NCBI GenBank assembly: GCA_019155185.1
Contig: CM032804.1
Coordinates: 4,374,492-4,438,491, forward strand
Direction of reading: 5' to 3'
Length of the DNA: 64,000 bases
DNA from: Beaufortia kweichowensis
Taxonomy: Eukaryota; Chordata; Actinopteri; Cypriniformes; Gastromyzontidae
The first letter of the stretch is position 1, and every line of letters starts with the position of its first letter. Made by a program: the position numbers and the translations under genes. Below the pieces are notes generated by a model. That model did no database searches and was not told where the DNA came from. It saw only the letters and a program-made list of their open reading frames with translations. Positions 63,994 through 64,000 of this stretch are shown one piece after another.

Positions 63994-64000
63994 ACACCAG

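Larger units (their letters stand above)
63577..64000 (+). other. hs3st4: hs3st4 3' UTR / downstream flank
   Basis: This is the sequence after the TAA stop. It is mixed in composition at first, then AT-rich (63740-63790), and ends in a (CT)n array. No AATAAA or ATTAAA cleavage signal is visible, so the mature 3' end is probably beyond the window. Short frames here (for example 63531-63851, offset against the exon) show no family features. Confidence 0.7.

Overview
The window is vertebrate nuclear DNA, most likely from a cypriniform (carp/zebrafish-type) fish. Two things point there. The only protein-coding piece is the last exon of a heparan sulfate 3-O-sulfotransferase gene, which reads like vertebrate HS3ST4. 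The interspersed repeats include fold-back elements ending in TTAAAGGGAYAGTTCACC and the 'ACACTGTAAAAA...TTTTTACAGTGT' type, which I recognise as typical of cyprinid genomes. There is no bacterial, viral or organellar gene content, no operon structure, no CRISPR array and no tRNA or rRNA gene.

Layout: positions 1-62921 read as one non-coding stretch, interpreted as the 3' part of the large intron 1 of hs3st4 on the + strand. The intron's donor and exon 1 (cytosolic tail, membrane anchor, stem, 5'-PAPS loop and catalytic base) lie outside the window. A branch point, polypyrimidine tract and AG acceptor lead into exon 2 (coding 62922-63576), which carries the C-terminal 217 complete codons of the sulfotransferase domain. 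From 63577 to the window end is 3' UTR or flank; no AATAAA signal is visible, so the transcript end is probably outside.

The intron alternates between two textures. One is AT-rich DNA holding old MITEs, LINE/SINE tails, microsatellites and AT palindromes. The other is blocks of 0.3-1 kb of unique, CpG-retaining sequence (around 5.2-6.3, 7.2-8.1, 13.2-13.7, 16.0-16.8, 22.5-23.1, 23.5-23.9, 25.6-26.5, 33.0-33.4, 41.9-42.8, 56.4-57.1 and 58.5-59.0 kb). These blocks are the best candidates for conserved cis-regulatory elements of hs3st4 or a neighbour, but conservation cannot be tested from one sequence.

I found no evidence for an undescribed molecular system. The observations most worth checking are the CpG-dense block at 25.6-26.5 kb (48 CpG in 840 bp by hand count), the 164-bp pure (TC)82 tract, the fold-back elements with TTAA ends, and the 36-bp perfect AT palindrome near 60.2 kb.
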